A stretch of 64,000 bases of DNA from Histomonas meleagridis. Lineage: Eukaryota > Parabasalia > Tritrichomonadida > Dientamoebidae. The stretch is from contig WSYJ01000081.1 in the NCBI GenBank assembly GCA_020186115.1, positions 62,001 to 126,000 of the forward strand, given 5' to 3'. The translations under genes and the position numbers were made by a program. How positions within the stretch are numbered: position 1 is the first letter of the stretch; each line of letters opens with the position of its first letter. This document shows positions 8,156 through 19,200 of the stretch, piece after piece. The notes below the pieces were generated by a model that saw only the letters and a list, made by a program, of their open reading frames with translations, was not told the DNA's origin and did no database searches.

Positions 8156-9331
8156 TTAGTTAATTTTGATGAATCCTTTTTCATCATCAAAGTAAAGGTT
8201 TAAGTTATCACAAGAAATCTGCTTAAAGTACTGCACACACTCATTTCTTTTCTTTAAGAAAGCCACATTCATTGGAGTCAAAAACATGAAAAACGAATAC
8301 CTTCAAATGAAAAAATGAAACATTATCTGTCGCATCAATTTCCGCTCCATAATGAACCAAAAGTTGAACAACATAAACGTTACCTCTAGCAGCAGCATAA
8401 TGTAATGGCGTTTTACCTTTTGAATCAATTATAGAAACGTCAGCGCCTTTTGTAAGTAAAATATCACACATGTCATAAAAACCTCTTTGACATGCGTAAT
8501 GTAATGGTGTTAAACCTTTTTTATCTTGACAACTCAAATCAGCATCGATTTCGATCAGTTTTTCCAATACATCTGCGTTCCGTTTAGAAACGCAATAATG
8601 CAATGGATAAATTCCTTTTTTGTCACATACTTGTTGTGGGCTTTGTTTTATGATGTATTCAATCAATTCGATATTATCGTTTTGAATTGCTTCAGTTAAT
8701 AATGTACTAAATGTTTCAAAAAAATACCATTAAATGTGAGAAAAAAACACCCATATGTTGGTTAATATCACAATTAACTGATAAAAAGAAATCAACAATA
8801 TCAAAATGATAAAAATGTGCAGCAAGATGTATTGGTGAAAAACCATTACGTGTTAAAAGATTTATTGGTGAGCCATTAGACCATAACCACTGGCATACCT
8901 TTAAGCGGCCATGCTTGGCTGCAATATGAATGGGATAAACATCGATTTTAGATGTGGATGTTGGAATTCCATTTTGTTCAAGTAGCAAAAAAAGATTAAT
9001 CGTACCATTATATGCAGCAAAATGAGCTAGAGAACGAAAAAAAATAAATAAACGCCTGAAAATATTAAGAAAAAACTGAATCTTCATGTTTTACATTATG
9101 TTCTGAATAACTAAAAATGTAAGCTAAACATTTAATTGCATTGAAGTATGCAGCAATGTCGCTAATATATGGTCTCTTTCTGAAACAAACTGGCATATCA
9201 TTATATGTTGTTGCAAAAACTAGATTTACAGTTGAATATGAAAAAATGAGTTTTTTGAAACTTTCAATATCATCTTTTTGAAGTATTGGTATAAGATTTA
9301 AAGCATCTTCATCCGATAGAGTTTGTTCCAT
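8156..9331 (-). CDS. Ankyrin-repeat protein in four coding blocks
   Basis: Four ankyrin-coding blocks on the minus strand read as one gene: ATG at 9331 to about 9077, 9033 to about 8749, 8705 to about 8322, and 8278 to the TAA at 8156-8158. The last block (TPMNVAFLKKRNECVQYF, ending FIKIN) is clear ankyrin sequence in a third frame. Each block after the first opens at the T/S of the TPLHxA motif. Between blocks lie T-rich interruptions of about 43 nt (9076-9034, 8748-8706, 8321-8279), each shifting frame by one. Removing about 43 nt each time restores a continuous protein with near-standard 33-residue repeats. They may be introns, but no GT..AG pair gives the right frame, so the gene may instead be decayed. 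Function would be protein-protein interaction. Confidence 0.65.
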
Positions 9332-9768
9332 TTGGTTCAAAACCAGATTTTACAATTAACGTATGCTGAATAAAAAAATTTCTTGTTTGTGTAAATCTCT
9401 CTATAAAATGGGTAAATAATAAATAAAAGGGTTTTCCAAACTTATGTTTCTAAGGTCGTGGAATGAAAACTAAATCGTGTTTTTTCAAAGAAAATGAATA
9501 AGATTTTTTTTTATTAATTTAAAATAAATAAACAATTAATTCATTTGGTAGCAATAGTTTTTGACTACATATGTTATATGTGTGAAATAATATGTGTTGA
9601 TGAATACATAATTATTATTGTTTTGAAATTTATAGTCTGGTAACAAATATTAGCATCAATGTTTTCTTTTATATTGTTTAAAAAGATACTGACGAATAAG
9701 AATGGAGTGATTTATTTTCAACATCCTGCTTCGCGTACGTTAGAAAATAAAAAAATTGGAAAGTTACC
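9332..9768. other. Divergent upstream region, AT-rich
   Basis: This gap separates the divergent ankyrin and coiled-coil genes and should hold both promoters. No clear AACGATA-type element was found. A frame from 9659 overlaps the next gene in another register and looks spurious. Confidence 0.4.
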
Positions 9769-10593
9769 ATGGAAACAAAAAACAAGAGTAGTGAATACCA
9801 ATACACATACACTACTAGAGAAGCCACACAGAATAGGTCATTTGATCAAAGCTCAAGTCTTGTATCGCGCTTAACAGAATATTCATCAAAACTCAGTTCA
9901 ATTGAAGAAAAACAACAATCACTTCTTATGCAACAACTTGACTCACAAGAGAATGAAATCAAAAATTTATGTCAACAATTCGAACAAATTCAAGCATTAA
10001 AGCAAACAAATGAGCAAAAACTTCTGGAAGTTAATCAAAACTTTCATTCTCTTATACAGAGTTCATTAGAAGGGCAAACAGCAAGTCCTAAAATCAAAAA
10101 ACTTGCTGAAGAAAATCAAAGATTAATGATCAAACTTACACAACTTCTTGATTTCAAAGCAGCTGAATCACCAAATTCGGATAAAATAAAACAACTAAAA
10201 GAAACAAAGCGTGCGTTGAAGAAGCAATGTAACACAGCCGAAGAATTTATTCGTAACAATAGCAAATTTGAGAGAGAAGAAGACAAAGTAAAAATACACA
10301 ACTTGCAAAGAAACTCTTCTTCGCTTGCATCGGAACTGCGGAAATATAAAAATGAAATCCAAGAAGTTATACAATCACAGAAAACAATTAGAGAAAGTGA
10401 TGCGTTCCAAAATTATTTAGCAATATGTAAAGAAATTGAATTTGCTACTGCTAAAAAAGATAACGAAATCAAATTACTTCGTGAAACAATTAAACAAAAG
10501 AAAACTAAACTTGAAAAACTGAATTTTATTGCAGAACAAATTGAAAATGAGATCCAGAAAACTCAAGAATCTCTGCATTCATTCCAAATTTGA
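9769..10593 (+). CDS. Coiled-coil protein of unknown function
   Basis: A 274-residue protein whose ATG sits in a good context (ACCATGG). After a Ser/Thr/Tyr-rich head of about 45 residues, almost the whole chain is predicted alpha-helical and rich in Gln, Glu, Lys and Leu with heptad spacing. Examples are LSSIEEKQQSLLMQQLDSQE and KLEKLNFIAEQIENEIQK. No signal peptide or membrane helix is present. Proteins of this kind in flagellates are often cytoskeletal or axoneme-associated, but nothing specific identifies this one. Confidence 0.75.
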   Translation: METKNKSSEYQYTYTTREATQNRSFDQSSSLVSRLTEYSSKLSSIEEKQQSLLMQQLDSQENEIKNLCQQFEQIQALKQTNEQKLLEVNQNFHSLIQSSLEGQTASPKIKKLAEENQRLMIKLTQLLDFKAAESPNSDKIKQLKETKRALKKQCNTAEEFIRNNSKFEREEDKVKIHNLQRNSSSLASELRKYKNEIQEVIQSQKTIRESDAFQNYLAICKEIEFATAKKDNEIKLLRETIKQKKTKLEKLNFIAEQIENEIQKTQESLHSFQI

Positions 10594-11438
10594 TTTGTTT
10601 TGATTAAATTTTTTGTTTTTGTTTAATAAAAGGTTCATAATTCATATATTTTTAGATTGTTATAAGAGTTAAAAATCAATATTTTTTTTTCGAATATTGT
10701 ATCTTTAATCACCCAGTGTAAGGATTTGTTCCATTGTTTCTTTAATTATTAAAAAATATTTTTATTTCGGTAACTGAATTTGCATCATACAAGAAAAAGT
10801 GTTTAAGCATATTAGGTTTTGGAAAAGTCAAATATTTTGTAAATTAAAACAGTTTTTATTATTTTAGCTAAGTGAATTTTATATTTTATTCAATAAAAAA
10901 ATTAATTGATGTAAATAATCAATGAGAATACAATTGTATTATATAATCAAAAGAATGAGCTTCAACAAAAGAATAAAAAAGTTGTTTATATGGTTAATAT
11001 TTTCAAAAAATATTATGAAATTTCATGTCAAAAAGAAAGGTCATGATAGTAAAGTAAAATCAGGATGAATAATTCAAAAAAAATAAAAGATTTTTATTTA
11101 GAAATAATTTTAATGTGAAATTAACCTACAACATTGAATAAAAAGGAAGAAATACTGAAGCAGGTATAGTTTTGAAGATTTTAAACAGATTTTATTTAAC
11201 AGAATATCAACTCAAAGCATTTCAAAAATATAATAATATTTCATCAAATTATATGAATTAAAGATTACAATTCTTTGGAAGGTTATATCAATTTAAACAC
11301 ATAATTTTTAAATAACTTATAAATTTTGCAATATTTTAATTTCCAATTTACCTCTAATTGACATTAATTTTTAAGATCATTGCATTTAAAATATACTTCA
11401 AACAAAATAGTTTCATATTTAATTAACAATAATTATAT
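10594..11438. other. 845-bp AT-rich convergent gap
   Basis: Very AT-rich DNA between converging gene ends. I see no ORF of coding character, no tRNA-like fold and no repeat of note. Confidence 0.5.
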
Positions 11439-13058
11439 TCATATTTTAACAAAACTTTCTTCCTTGAAATCTTTAACAAATGGATCATCTTCTATATTTG
11501 GCATTTGGTTAACAACAAAAAGTGTTTCATCAGTTTTTTCATTTGATTCACTTGGCACATTTTCATTTTCATTTTTTTTACGGAAACGAACAATCAAAAC
11601 AATAAGAAGGAAAATAACTAAAGCAACAACTAAAACACTAAAAGCAATTATAACAGCATTACCATCTGTATGCTTTTCTCCAATTATATGTTGATTGTGA
11701 CTTAAAACTGTGAAAAAATGCGAATAAAAAGAAAAATATGTTGAATAATGAATGACTGTGTAATTATAATAAATAAATTCAGTGATTAAATAAGTGAAAG
11801 AAGAAGACATCATTGAAAGGACACATGTATTTGATCTAACTAAATAATTTATAATTTCTCCTGTAAATGATATAGTAAATTTTAATGTTAATGTACATGT
11901 CAATGTAGTAAAAACTTCAAAAGAATTATCTAATATAAATGTGTTAGAATTTGTAAATGGTAATGATTGTGAAAATGTATTAGAATTAGTAAATGGTAAT
12001 GATTGTGTAAATGTATTAGAATTAGTAAAGGGTAATGAGTTTGTAAATGTATCTGTTGCAAAACACCCAAAAACGATTTCATTAGTTATACTGAATCTAC
12101 CAAAAGTTTTATTTTGATATATATTTAATACCATGATTATAATATTATTTGGAACTAAATCAAAAGCATTTTCACTAATTGCAGGTTCTATTCCTCCATT
12201 AAAGGAAATACACTTAAGGGAAATGCAATAATAAAATGAATATATTTCAATTACTTTTACATTTTCTCCTATAAATACTGTAGTTAAATAAGTACAAGCA
12301 GAAAATAAACCATGAGGGATTATTGTTACTTGATTTGATATAGAAATTGATTTTAGCCTTAAACAAAGGCCAAATGCATAAGAACCAATGCTAGAAATAT
12401 TATCACCGTTAATAATCTCTTCTAAATTAATAGAAGCATAAAATGATGTATCTCTAATAGAAGTAATTGTTGAAGGGATTATATATGTTTTCCTTTCTTT
12501 ACCTGCCGGATAAAAGAAAATAGTTTGAACATTTTTATCATAAAGAACATCATCACCATTGAAATTACAAAAATTGGGATTATTTTCCGATACTTTATAA
12601 AACTTAATACCAGAGCATACCGCAAAAACATCTTTACCAAAGGATGCAACTGAATCAGGGAAAGTTATACTTTGTAATTTATTGCAATCCCGAAATACAC
12701 GATCTCCAAATGTCTGCACATTTCTTCCAAAAATAATTGATTCTAAATTTTGACAAGTTCCAAAAGCATTAGATTGAATTTCTATTATACCATCACCAAT
12801 GATAACTGAAAGTAAATTCCTCCATCCATAAAAAGCATTTGTTGTTATAATTGTAATACCACTCTCAATTACAATATGCAATGTTAAATCTTTGTACTTT
12901 GATCTTTCTTCAAATTCACTTAAATTAGTAATTGTAAGAGTTGATGTATCTTTGGAAAATATTTCATATGTATTGATGAAAAAAACAATAAAAATTAATG
13001 GAAGAAAATTATTTTTAAAAATCATATTAATATATGATTTTGTTGAAATATAAATCAT
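11439..13058 (-). CDS. BspA-like leucine-rich-repeat membrane protein
   Basis: The frame has an ATG at 13058 and another at 13025. The second gives a better signal peptide (MIFKNNFLPLIFIVFFINTY). Residues about 60-310 are LRR_5/BspA repeats with the recurring pattern L..I.I...V..I...AF..C..L.SI.F. A Ser/Thr/Asn-rich stalk follows, containing three tandem copies of a 12-residue unit around LPFTNSNTF. Near the C-terminus comes one membrane helix (AVIIAFSVLVVALVIFLLIV), a basic stop-transfer and an acidic cytoplasmic tail of about 45 residues. BspA-like proteins form a very large trichomonad surface family linked to adhesion to host cells and bacteria. A role in surface binding is inferred from the family. 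Confidence 0.88.
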   Translation of the reverse strand: MIYISTKSYINMIFKNNFLPLIFIVFFINTYEIFSKDTSTLTITNLSEFEERSKYKDLTLHIVIESGITIITTNAFYGWRNLLSVIIGDGIIEIQSNAFGTCQNLESIIFGRNVQTFGDRVFRDCNKLQSITFPDSVASFGKDVFAVCSGIKFYKVSENNPNFCNFNGDDVLYDKNVQTIFFYPAGKERKTYIIPSTITSIRDTSFYASINLEEIINGDNISSIGSYAFGLCLRLKSISISNQVTIIPHGLFSACTYLTTVFIGENVKVIEIYSFYYCISLKCISFNGGIEPAISENAFDLVPNNIIIMVLNIYQNKTFGRFSITNEIVFGCFATDTFTNSLPFTNSNTFTQSLPFTNSNTFSQSLPFTNSNTFILDNSFEVFTTLTCTLTLKFTISFTGEIINYLVRSNTCVLSMMSSSFTYLITEFIYYNYTVIHYSTYFSFYSHFFTVLSHNQHIIGEKHTDGNAVIIAFSVLVVALVIFLLIVLIVRFRKKNENENVPSESNEKTDETLFVVNQMPNIEDDPFVKDFKEESFVKI

Positions 13059-13234
13059 TTTATATAATATAATTTATCATAAAAAAACATCTAGTTAAAT
13101 CATTAAAAAATTATTAAATAAAAAAGAAAATGTATTAAATTCTTTTCCTAAAACAACATATAAAAATGAGAAAAAACTCGAAAAGATTTCCATTTTATGT
13201 AATTTATATGTAAAACATTACTCAAAATTAATTT

Positions 13235-14629
13235 TTATTCACCATTGTAAGTGCAATCTTTCAGCACTAATCCATCAGGCAAAACCAATTTCTTTCCATT
13301 CTCAGCCTTAATTATCACATCACCCTCAAGCACAATGTTCTTACCAAATATCACATCGCCCTCCACAACAAGTTTCTTTAAGTTATAGATACTTGGCGGG
13401 CACTTAATCCTCTTTTCGAAGTCCTCAATTCTTTGGAACTCTTTTCCTAACGACACCGCTGGCAAACCGCTGGTTGTACGTTTAGGATTCAAAAGGAGCT
13501 CTGAATTTTCGTGTTTGATGTACAAGTCGGAGCGCATCAGCAACAACTCGTTACATGCTTTAACAGGCATAAACCTTCTTCTTGGGACTTTAATAGCAAT
13601 CGAGCGCTCGAAGCTTTGGATTGCTGATCCACAAGCAGATTCAAGCTGTATCACTTTTCGGCCTTCGAATGTTTTATAGTTCTTCATGACATCGATTTTT
13701 AATGTGTCGTTTTGGATCGCTTCCTTAAGTTGTAAGAGATTAACCCATAAGTTATTCGCATGGAAATAATGAATTGCAACATAATCGTCCATATGATCGG
13801 GTGGGACTTGTGCAGTTTCTAAAAGCTTTAAATGTCCTTCATAGTATATGGGCATGCCACCTTTCCATTCTTCTGGGGTTTTATCAACAGTTTCGCATGC
13901 ATATGGAATGTCATCTTTGAGTACTTTGTTTAATATTTTGAGGTCAATACGTGCGCCAAGGTTGTCTATGTTGGATATCATCATGTAGCGCTTGCCTTCG
14001 CGGATGAATTGATCCAAAAGACCAGACTCATCAAGACAATGATAAACATCGGCATGGCCTGGAGGATTCCACATGGATAAAGGTGAGTCTGGAGATGTTG
14101 GCACTGGCTCATATGTATCTTCATATATCCTTGGGAACTTGTTTTGATTAAATGTGATGATTTTAAGCCCTTGTACTTTCTCAATAACAGGCTCCATAAG
14201 TTTGTCGGTGTTAAATGAGTGCATGAGAACAAGTGGAATGTCAACATTATAACGTGAATTAAAATCTTTCAATTGATCAACAACAATGTCAAAGAATGTT
14301 TGACCATTTTGACAAACAATGAGTGACTTAGGACAAGTGCATCCCATTGTAGTGCCAAGACCACCATTTAATTTGACAACAATTAATTGTTTTAAGATTT
14401 CTTGTGGGTTTTCAGGCTCTGGAATTTGGTCATAAGGAAACATTTCTTCGTCCTTAAGAGGAATAACTTTGTTCCAATCAATTTCAATGTTCCCTGAAAG
14501 AAATGCTGATTTAAACATAGAGATTAATTTCTTTTGGGCGCCTTGAGATAATCCAAGAGGCTTTATTTTCTCTTCGAATTTAGCCATACCTGCATCAGGA
14601 TCTGCTTCAAGAAGTTGTCTTATACTCAT
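13235..14629 (-). CDS. UTP-glucose-1-phosphate uridylyltransferase
   Basis: A 464-residue eukaryotic-type UDP-glucose pyrophosphorylase with ATG at 14629. The nucleotide-binding signature KLNGGLGTTMGC..PKSLI appears near residue 90, followed by NSRYNVDIPLVLMHSFNTD, WNPPGHADVY, SNIDNLGARID and the HFHANNLWVNL-type segment. The C-terminal part is the left-handed beta-helix (VEGDVIFGKNIVLEGDVIIKAE). The enzyme makes UDP-glucose from UTP and glucose-1-phosphate for glycogen and glycoconjugate synthesis in the cytosol. Length is close to that of yeast and animal enzymes (about 500). No missing catalytic block was noticed. Confidence 0.95.
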   Translation of the reverse strand: MSIRQLLEADPDAGMAKFEEKIKPLGLSQGAQKKLISMFKSAFLSGNIEIDWNKVIPLKDEEMFPYDQIPEPENPQEILKQLIVVKLNGGLGTTMGCTCPKSLIVCQNGQTFFDIVVDQLKDFNSRYNVDIPLVLMHSFNTDKLMEPVIEKVQGLKIITFNQNKFPRIYEDTYEPVPTSPDSPLSMWNPPGHADVYHCLDESGLLDQFIREGKRYMMISNIDNLGARIDLKILNKVLKDDIPYACETVDKTPEEWKGGMPIYYEGHLKLLETAQVPPDHMDDYVAIHYFHANNLWVNLLQLKEAIQNDTLKIDVMKNYKTFEGRKVIQLESACGSAIQSFERSIAIKVPRRRFMPVKACNELLLMRSDLYIKHENSELLLNPKRTTSGLPAVSLGKEFQRIEDFEKRIKCPPSIYNLKKLVVEGDVIFGKNIVLEGDVIIKAENGKKLVLPDGLVLKDCTYNGE

Positions 14630-15102
14630 GTGATATGAAAAGGAGAATGAAAAGTGCTACAAACAAACTCAGTCAAAATAATAGGTGCATTTTAATTAAC
14701 GTTCTTCTTGACTTTAGTAAATTGATCGTTTTGAACTGAAAAAGTTGAATTAAATTTATTGAAATTTGAAAGCACTTTCATTTTTTGTAAGAGCTCTGTT
14801 CGTCTAACAGAAAATATAAGTAACAGAGATACAAACAAAATAAAGAAACAAATAAATAGGGTATAGCTTGTATTATAGATGGCATAAATGTCAAGCTTAT
14901 ATTATAACTCTGTGATGAGAAAATACGCTGTCAAAATTAAATAATTGATTTATCTCAATGTACATTTTGTATTTCATCATTCTAAACATATAAATATGAT
15001 GAATGTTACCTTCTGACAACAGTTGTAACACATTTTTGCCTTTAAAGTCACCATTTTAGATAAAAAATTACTGTGAATTGTTTTTAGTGATATATAAAAA
15101 TT

Positions 15103-15165
15103 ATGTTGGGGTTGGCGGATTTCTCTGATGGCCTATTTTTGCTTCCGCCTGAGGGGAAAAAATGG
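15103..15165 (+). other. GC-rich island with possible RNA hairpin
   Basis: GGCGGA and TCCGCC in this stretch can pair, and TTTCTC can alternatively pair with GAGGGGAAA downstream. The island stands out from DNA of about 25% G+C. It could be part of a structured RNA, but no known RNA family could be assigned. Confidence 0.25.
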
Positions 15166-15279
15166 GAGAATAGATTTTATTTATATTTTATATTTATTAT
15201 GAATATATTTAATCAACTTACCTTGTGGTTTATGCTATATTTTATACACACAAATGAGTTTAATAAAACGAAGTTTTTC

Positions 15280-15475
15280 AATGGATAACGATCGAAACCG
15301 GCCGACGGGATGGTGAATGGGGTGCCCTAACGTGGCATTTCTATTTTTCCTCAAATTTCCTATCGTTCAAAAACCGCAAAATGGAGGGCGTTCTACATCA
15401 GAGCCTCAGTTCGTACTGGGTCGTTATTCGATAATTTCCCATGTGGGTATCGGGTAGCCGGATGTCACTAATATT
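15280..15475 (+). other. GC-rich island with orphan promoter-like motifs
   Basis: Contains GGGGTGCCCTAA at 15319-15330 and AATTTCCTATCGTTCAAAA at 15354-15372, both found elsewhere in the window. The second is followed by an ATG at 15381 that opens only 17 codons (MEGVLHQSLSSYWVVIR). It looks like a gene start without a gene: a small ORF, the start of a non-coding RNA, or a relic. Confidence 0.3.
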
Positions 15476-16220
15476 TTTATTTCTTTATTACAAAAGTGCC
15501 GGCATCCAAAAAACATTGATTTTTTCACATAACATTCCATAATGAATAATCGTTATCTTCACAAAAAGTTTATCAGTAAAAACTTTTTTGATTTTCATTT
15601 TCATGCAAAGAAATGTTAAAGAATGGAAAGCGCACTTATAATATTAGATAAAATATGAATTGTAGAACTTAAACAAATAATGATTTTGCATAATATAAAT
15701 CATTTAACTCGAATCATAATTGATTTGGAAAAATGCCCGCCATTTCTCATTGAAATTACCGATAGTTCTCGAGGGAGATATAGCAAGATCAGACTATACT
15801 AAAAAACTTTCTAACATGATAATACGTCAAAATATTTATATTTTTAACTTTTGGTATTTAATTTAAAATGATGCATTCCTAACAAGGATAAATGATGCAT
15901 CATTCATTCTATTCTTCATCCTAATTTAGGGATGGCTTCTGATATAGCGATACCGGGATTCACCCTCAGGGTTACAATACTGATAATCAATGATATCATT
16001 GTTATAACAAATATTGCAAATCATTGAAACGTAATATTTTCAAACATTTATTATTAGATACATCAACTTCAGAAAAAACAAATAAATTTTGAATTTTTCA
16101 GTGTAAAATAAAATAATAAACATGATTTAACAATGAGTTTAAATTTTACTTCAAGTTTTGTACAAAATTACATTCAAAAGTGACAGCCCACTTCCTCAAA
16201 GCCATACAAAAAGTCGACAT

Positions 16221-19200
16221 ATGAATGAAAACACTGGAGACTTTATTGTAAAAATCCGTAAATTTTTAACAGTTATATCACAAAAGCAGCTCGACTATGG
16301 AAGCTATGAGTTCTCACAGTACATTCATCGATTTCAATCATTTATTCGAAATCAATATTTAATTCAACAAGAACGGAATCTTGTCAATGAACTATACACA
16401 GATCTATTAGGTGAACTCAAAAACATTGAAAGCCCAACAATTGCTATAATTATTATTGATGCAATCATTAATATCGATATCGGCGATAAAATTACAAAAG
16501 CAAATCGAATTTCGTTCCTCATTAAAAGCTTACCACAGGACACTAATCCAATTTATTGGATTTCACTTGAACATGTTTTACGGTGGCTCAATAAAACAAT
16601 ACCAAAGTCAATGGAACAAATTCTTTTACCTTACACAAATTTAATATCAACAATAACGCCAACAGACGAATCCAAAGCTATCACAGTCTTTAATATAATA
16701 TCGATTTTGTATAAAAATTTCCCAGATAAACGAACAATTTCCGACTCTAAACTCATCCAAGCATTTGCAATTGGATTTCAGTTCTCATCTCCGAAAGTTT
16801 TTTCTGTTGCGAAACAAGCTCTTAAACTCGTGCTAACTATTTCCACAAATTTCCCAATCAAACAGTTATGCCAAATTCTCTCAAACTCATGCACGGTTCC
16901 ATCCTTTATAGAAGGCACATGCGAAGCCATTCAAACCATCATTGATTTGGATATCCAAAATTCGTGTTATTTCAATTTCAATAATATCCCCATTTCCTTC
17001 CTTGAATCACGTGAGCTTCAGATGCGTTTACCGATTTATAAGTTTTTACCAATCTGTTATCGATGTTCTCCTTCATCATTTACCGAAGAGATAAATCAAC
17101 GAATTATTAAATCATATTCATCACTTATCAAACGTAAAGCACCAAATCGTAATGAAGCTCTAATTGGATTTGGGAATTATATATTTGTTCGACGATGCGA
17201 CTTTACAAAAACCGAAAAACGTGAACTCGAAAAGTGCAAAAAATTGATAGAGCCGATAGACAGCGAACAAACGGCCTTTTGTTATTGTTCGTTGTTAACG
17301 GTCACGAATTCGAATGAAGACATCACAAATGAATTGAATTTGATTTTTACGATACCGTTAACGAGTTTTATCACAAACGGCCTACATTTACTTAGTCAAA
17401 TTTTCCCTAAATATAAGGAATTCTTATATAAGAAAGTAATTTCAAGTGTTAATGATATATTATTAAATGATAATTCCGATCCGAACTTAATTTATGATTG
17501 TTTTCATTCGTTATATCTGATGAATATTTCGAAAGAATATTTTTCTCCAGAATTAATTCTAATGTATTCATTACATATGGGGAATCCACATTTAAAAATA
17601 CGACAAATTTCATCGAAATTTATTTTAAGTTATCAGAAACAAATTCCGACAATTGATATCTTATTACGTATTTTAAGTATAATATCAACAGAAACTAACA
17701 GTGAGTTAAGGGAACACTTGATGATAAATTTAAATTTAGAGCCGACAAACACCAAAATATTAAATTCGTTAAAGTTTCTATTGTATGACACTTCACAAAC
17801 GATACGTTTGAAAGCATTGAATTTCATCACAAAAATATCGTATTTCAAAGAGTCACAAATCCTCTTAAAAAGTTACCTAACCGAAAAAATTCATGACATT
17901 GAACATTCGAAAGATATTTATAAGGAACATATTAAATGTTTTTTGATCATATCGAAGGAGTCATTCAAGAACACCAATTATTCAACGTATGTCAAGCATT
18001 TGTTAATAATATTTTCTCCATTTTTTATTCAATACTTATTAAATTCGAAACAAATATTACCAACGACATCGATTAAATTGTTATCGAAAATAATCAAATT
18101 ATCACCGAAATCAGCGAACATTAAATTGTTAGTGAATTTAATTCGTAATAATTTAAATTATTCAACACCAAAACGTATTAAATCTATTTGGGAATTATTA
18201 TTAACATCATTAAAATATACGAATTTGAAGTATAAAATTTATGAGAAATATTCGGACTTAATAATTCTATTGTTACAATATTCGAATTTACAAATATCAT
18301 CGAAATCATCAATCAAATTATTAAAATTATTAAATAACATCGGTGGGTTATCACCTACTTTTATAGAGAAGTTACAATTAAAAAACAAAAACCAAAAAAA
18401 AATTAAAATAATTACACCGAATAAATATTTGATTAATTACACCTCCAAAAATATTATCGAAGGATTAACAATGGCATCAATCGGTATAACTACATTAACA
18501 TTATTAGATATATTATCTGATGAAACTCAATCGACAATACATACTATAGCAATTGAATCATTATTAAACATATTACGCGCTCATCGATTAATGATCATTG
18601 ATGAATTAGAATCAGAAATTATGGAGAAAATATTAAAACTAATTACTTCTAATAGTGTTTCAACGATATTAATATTAATCAAAAATATGTCGACATTAAT
18701 TACTGTTTTAGGTGATAGTTTTAAACCTTTAGTACCTTATATTGTTGACTTAATATGTAATAATTGGAAGAAATTAGATCAATCATTGTTAATACGTATA
18801 TCTAATTGGTTAATGTTATATTTGCCTGATTCTTATTTACCATTTTTACCGAAAATCGCAAAAGTTTTTGTAGATGATTTAGATAATCAAAACATTCAAA
18901 ACATAAATTCAAATTTGTTGGGTATTATATCATTTGGTAAATATATTAAAAACATCGATTATATAATTTATCCACCAATATTAAAATGGTTATCATTTCA
19001 TGCGAATGAAAAAATTGATAATGTTTTAGTGACTTTTAAAGAGATTTTAATTAATGATAATAATCAAAAATATTCAACACAATTATTAAGAACTATGATA
19101 CAAATTGCTCAAATTAATAAGAATTTACATGAGAAATTACTTGAAATTATATTAATTATTGGGATACATTTAAAAGAACAATTTCTAATTTATGTTCCAC

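Larger units (their letters stand above)
14630..16220. other. 1.6-kb non-coding gap with GC-richer islands
   Basis: This is the longest gap between housekeeping genes. The 61-codon frame at 15103-15288 is not protein-like. Two segments (about 15103-15165 and 15280-15475) are clearly richer in G+C than the rest and are listed separately. AATGATGCATCATT (around 15892) and CAATGATATCATTG (around 15998) are perfect palindromes. The TOR promoter must lie in the last few hundred bases. Confidence 0.5.

Noticed and set aside
8279-9076. Ordinary GT..AG introns in the 8.2-9.3 kb ankyrin gene
   Set aside because: Available GT and AG pairs give lengths of 21, 42, 44 or 50 nt; frame restoration needs a length of 1 mod 3. 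Left as unexplained interruptions.
15103-15165. U5 snRNA-like segment
   Set aside because: Some flanking bases recall U5, but the invariant loop GCCUUUUAC is missing and the stem is short.
15103-15288. 61-codon ORF
   Set aside because: Its composition is not protein-like, it has no homologue I recognise, and it lies over a GC-rich island better explained as non-coding.
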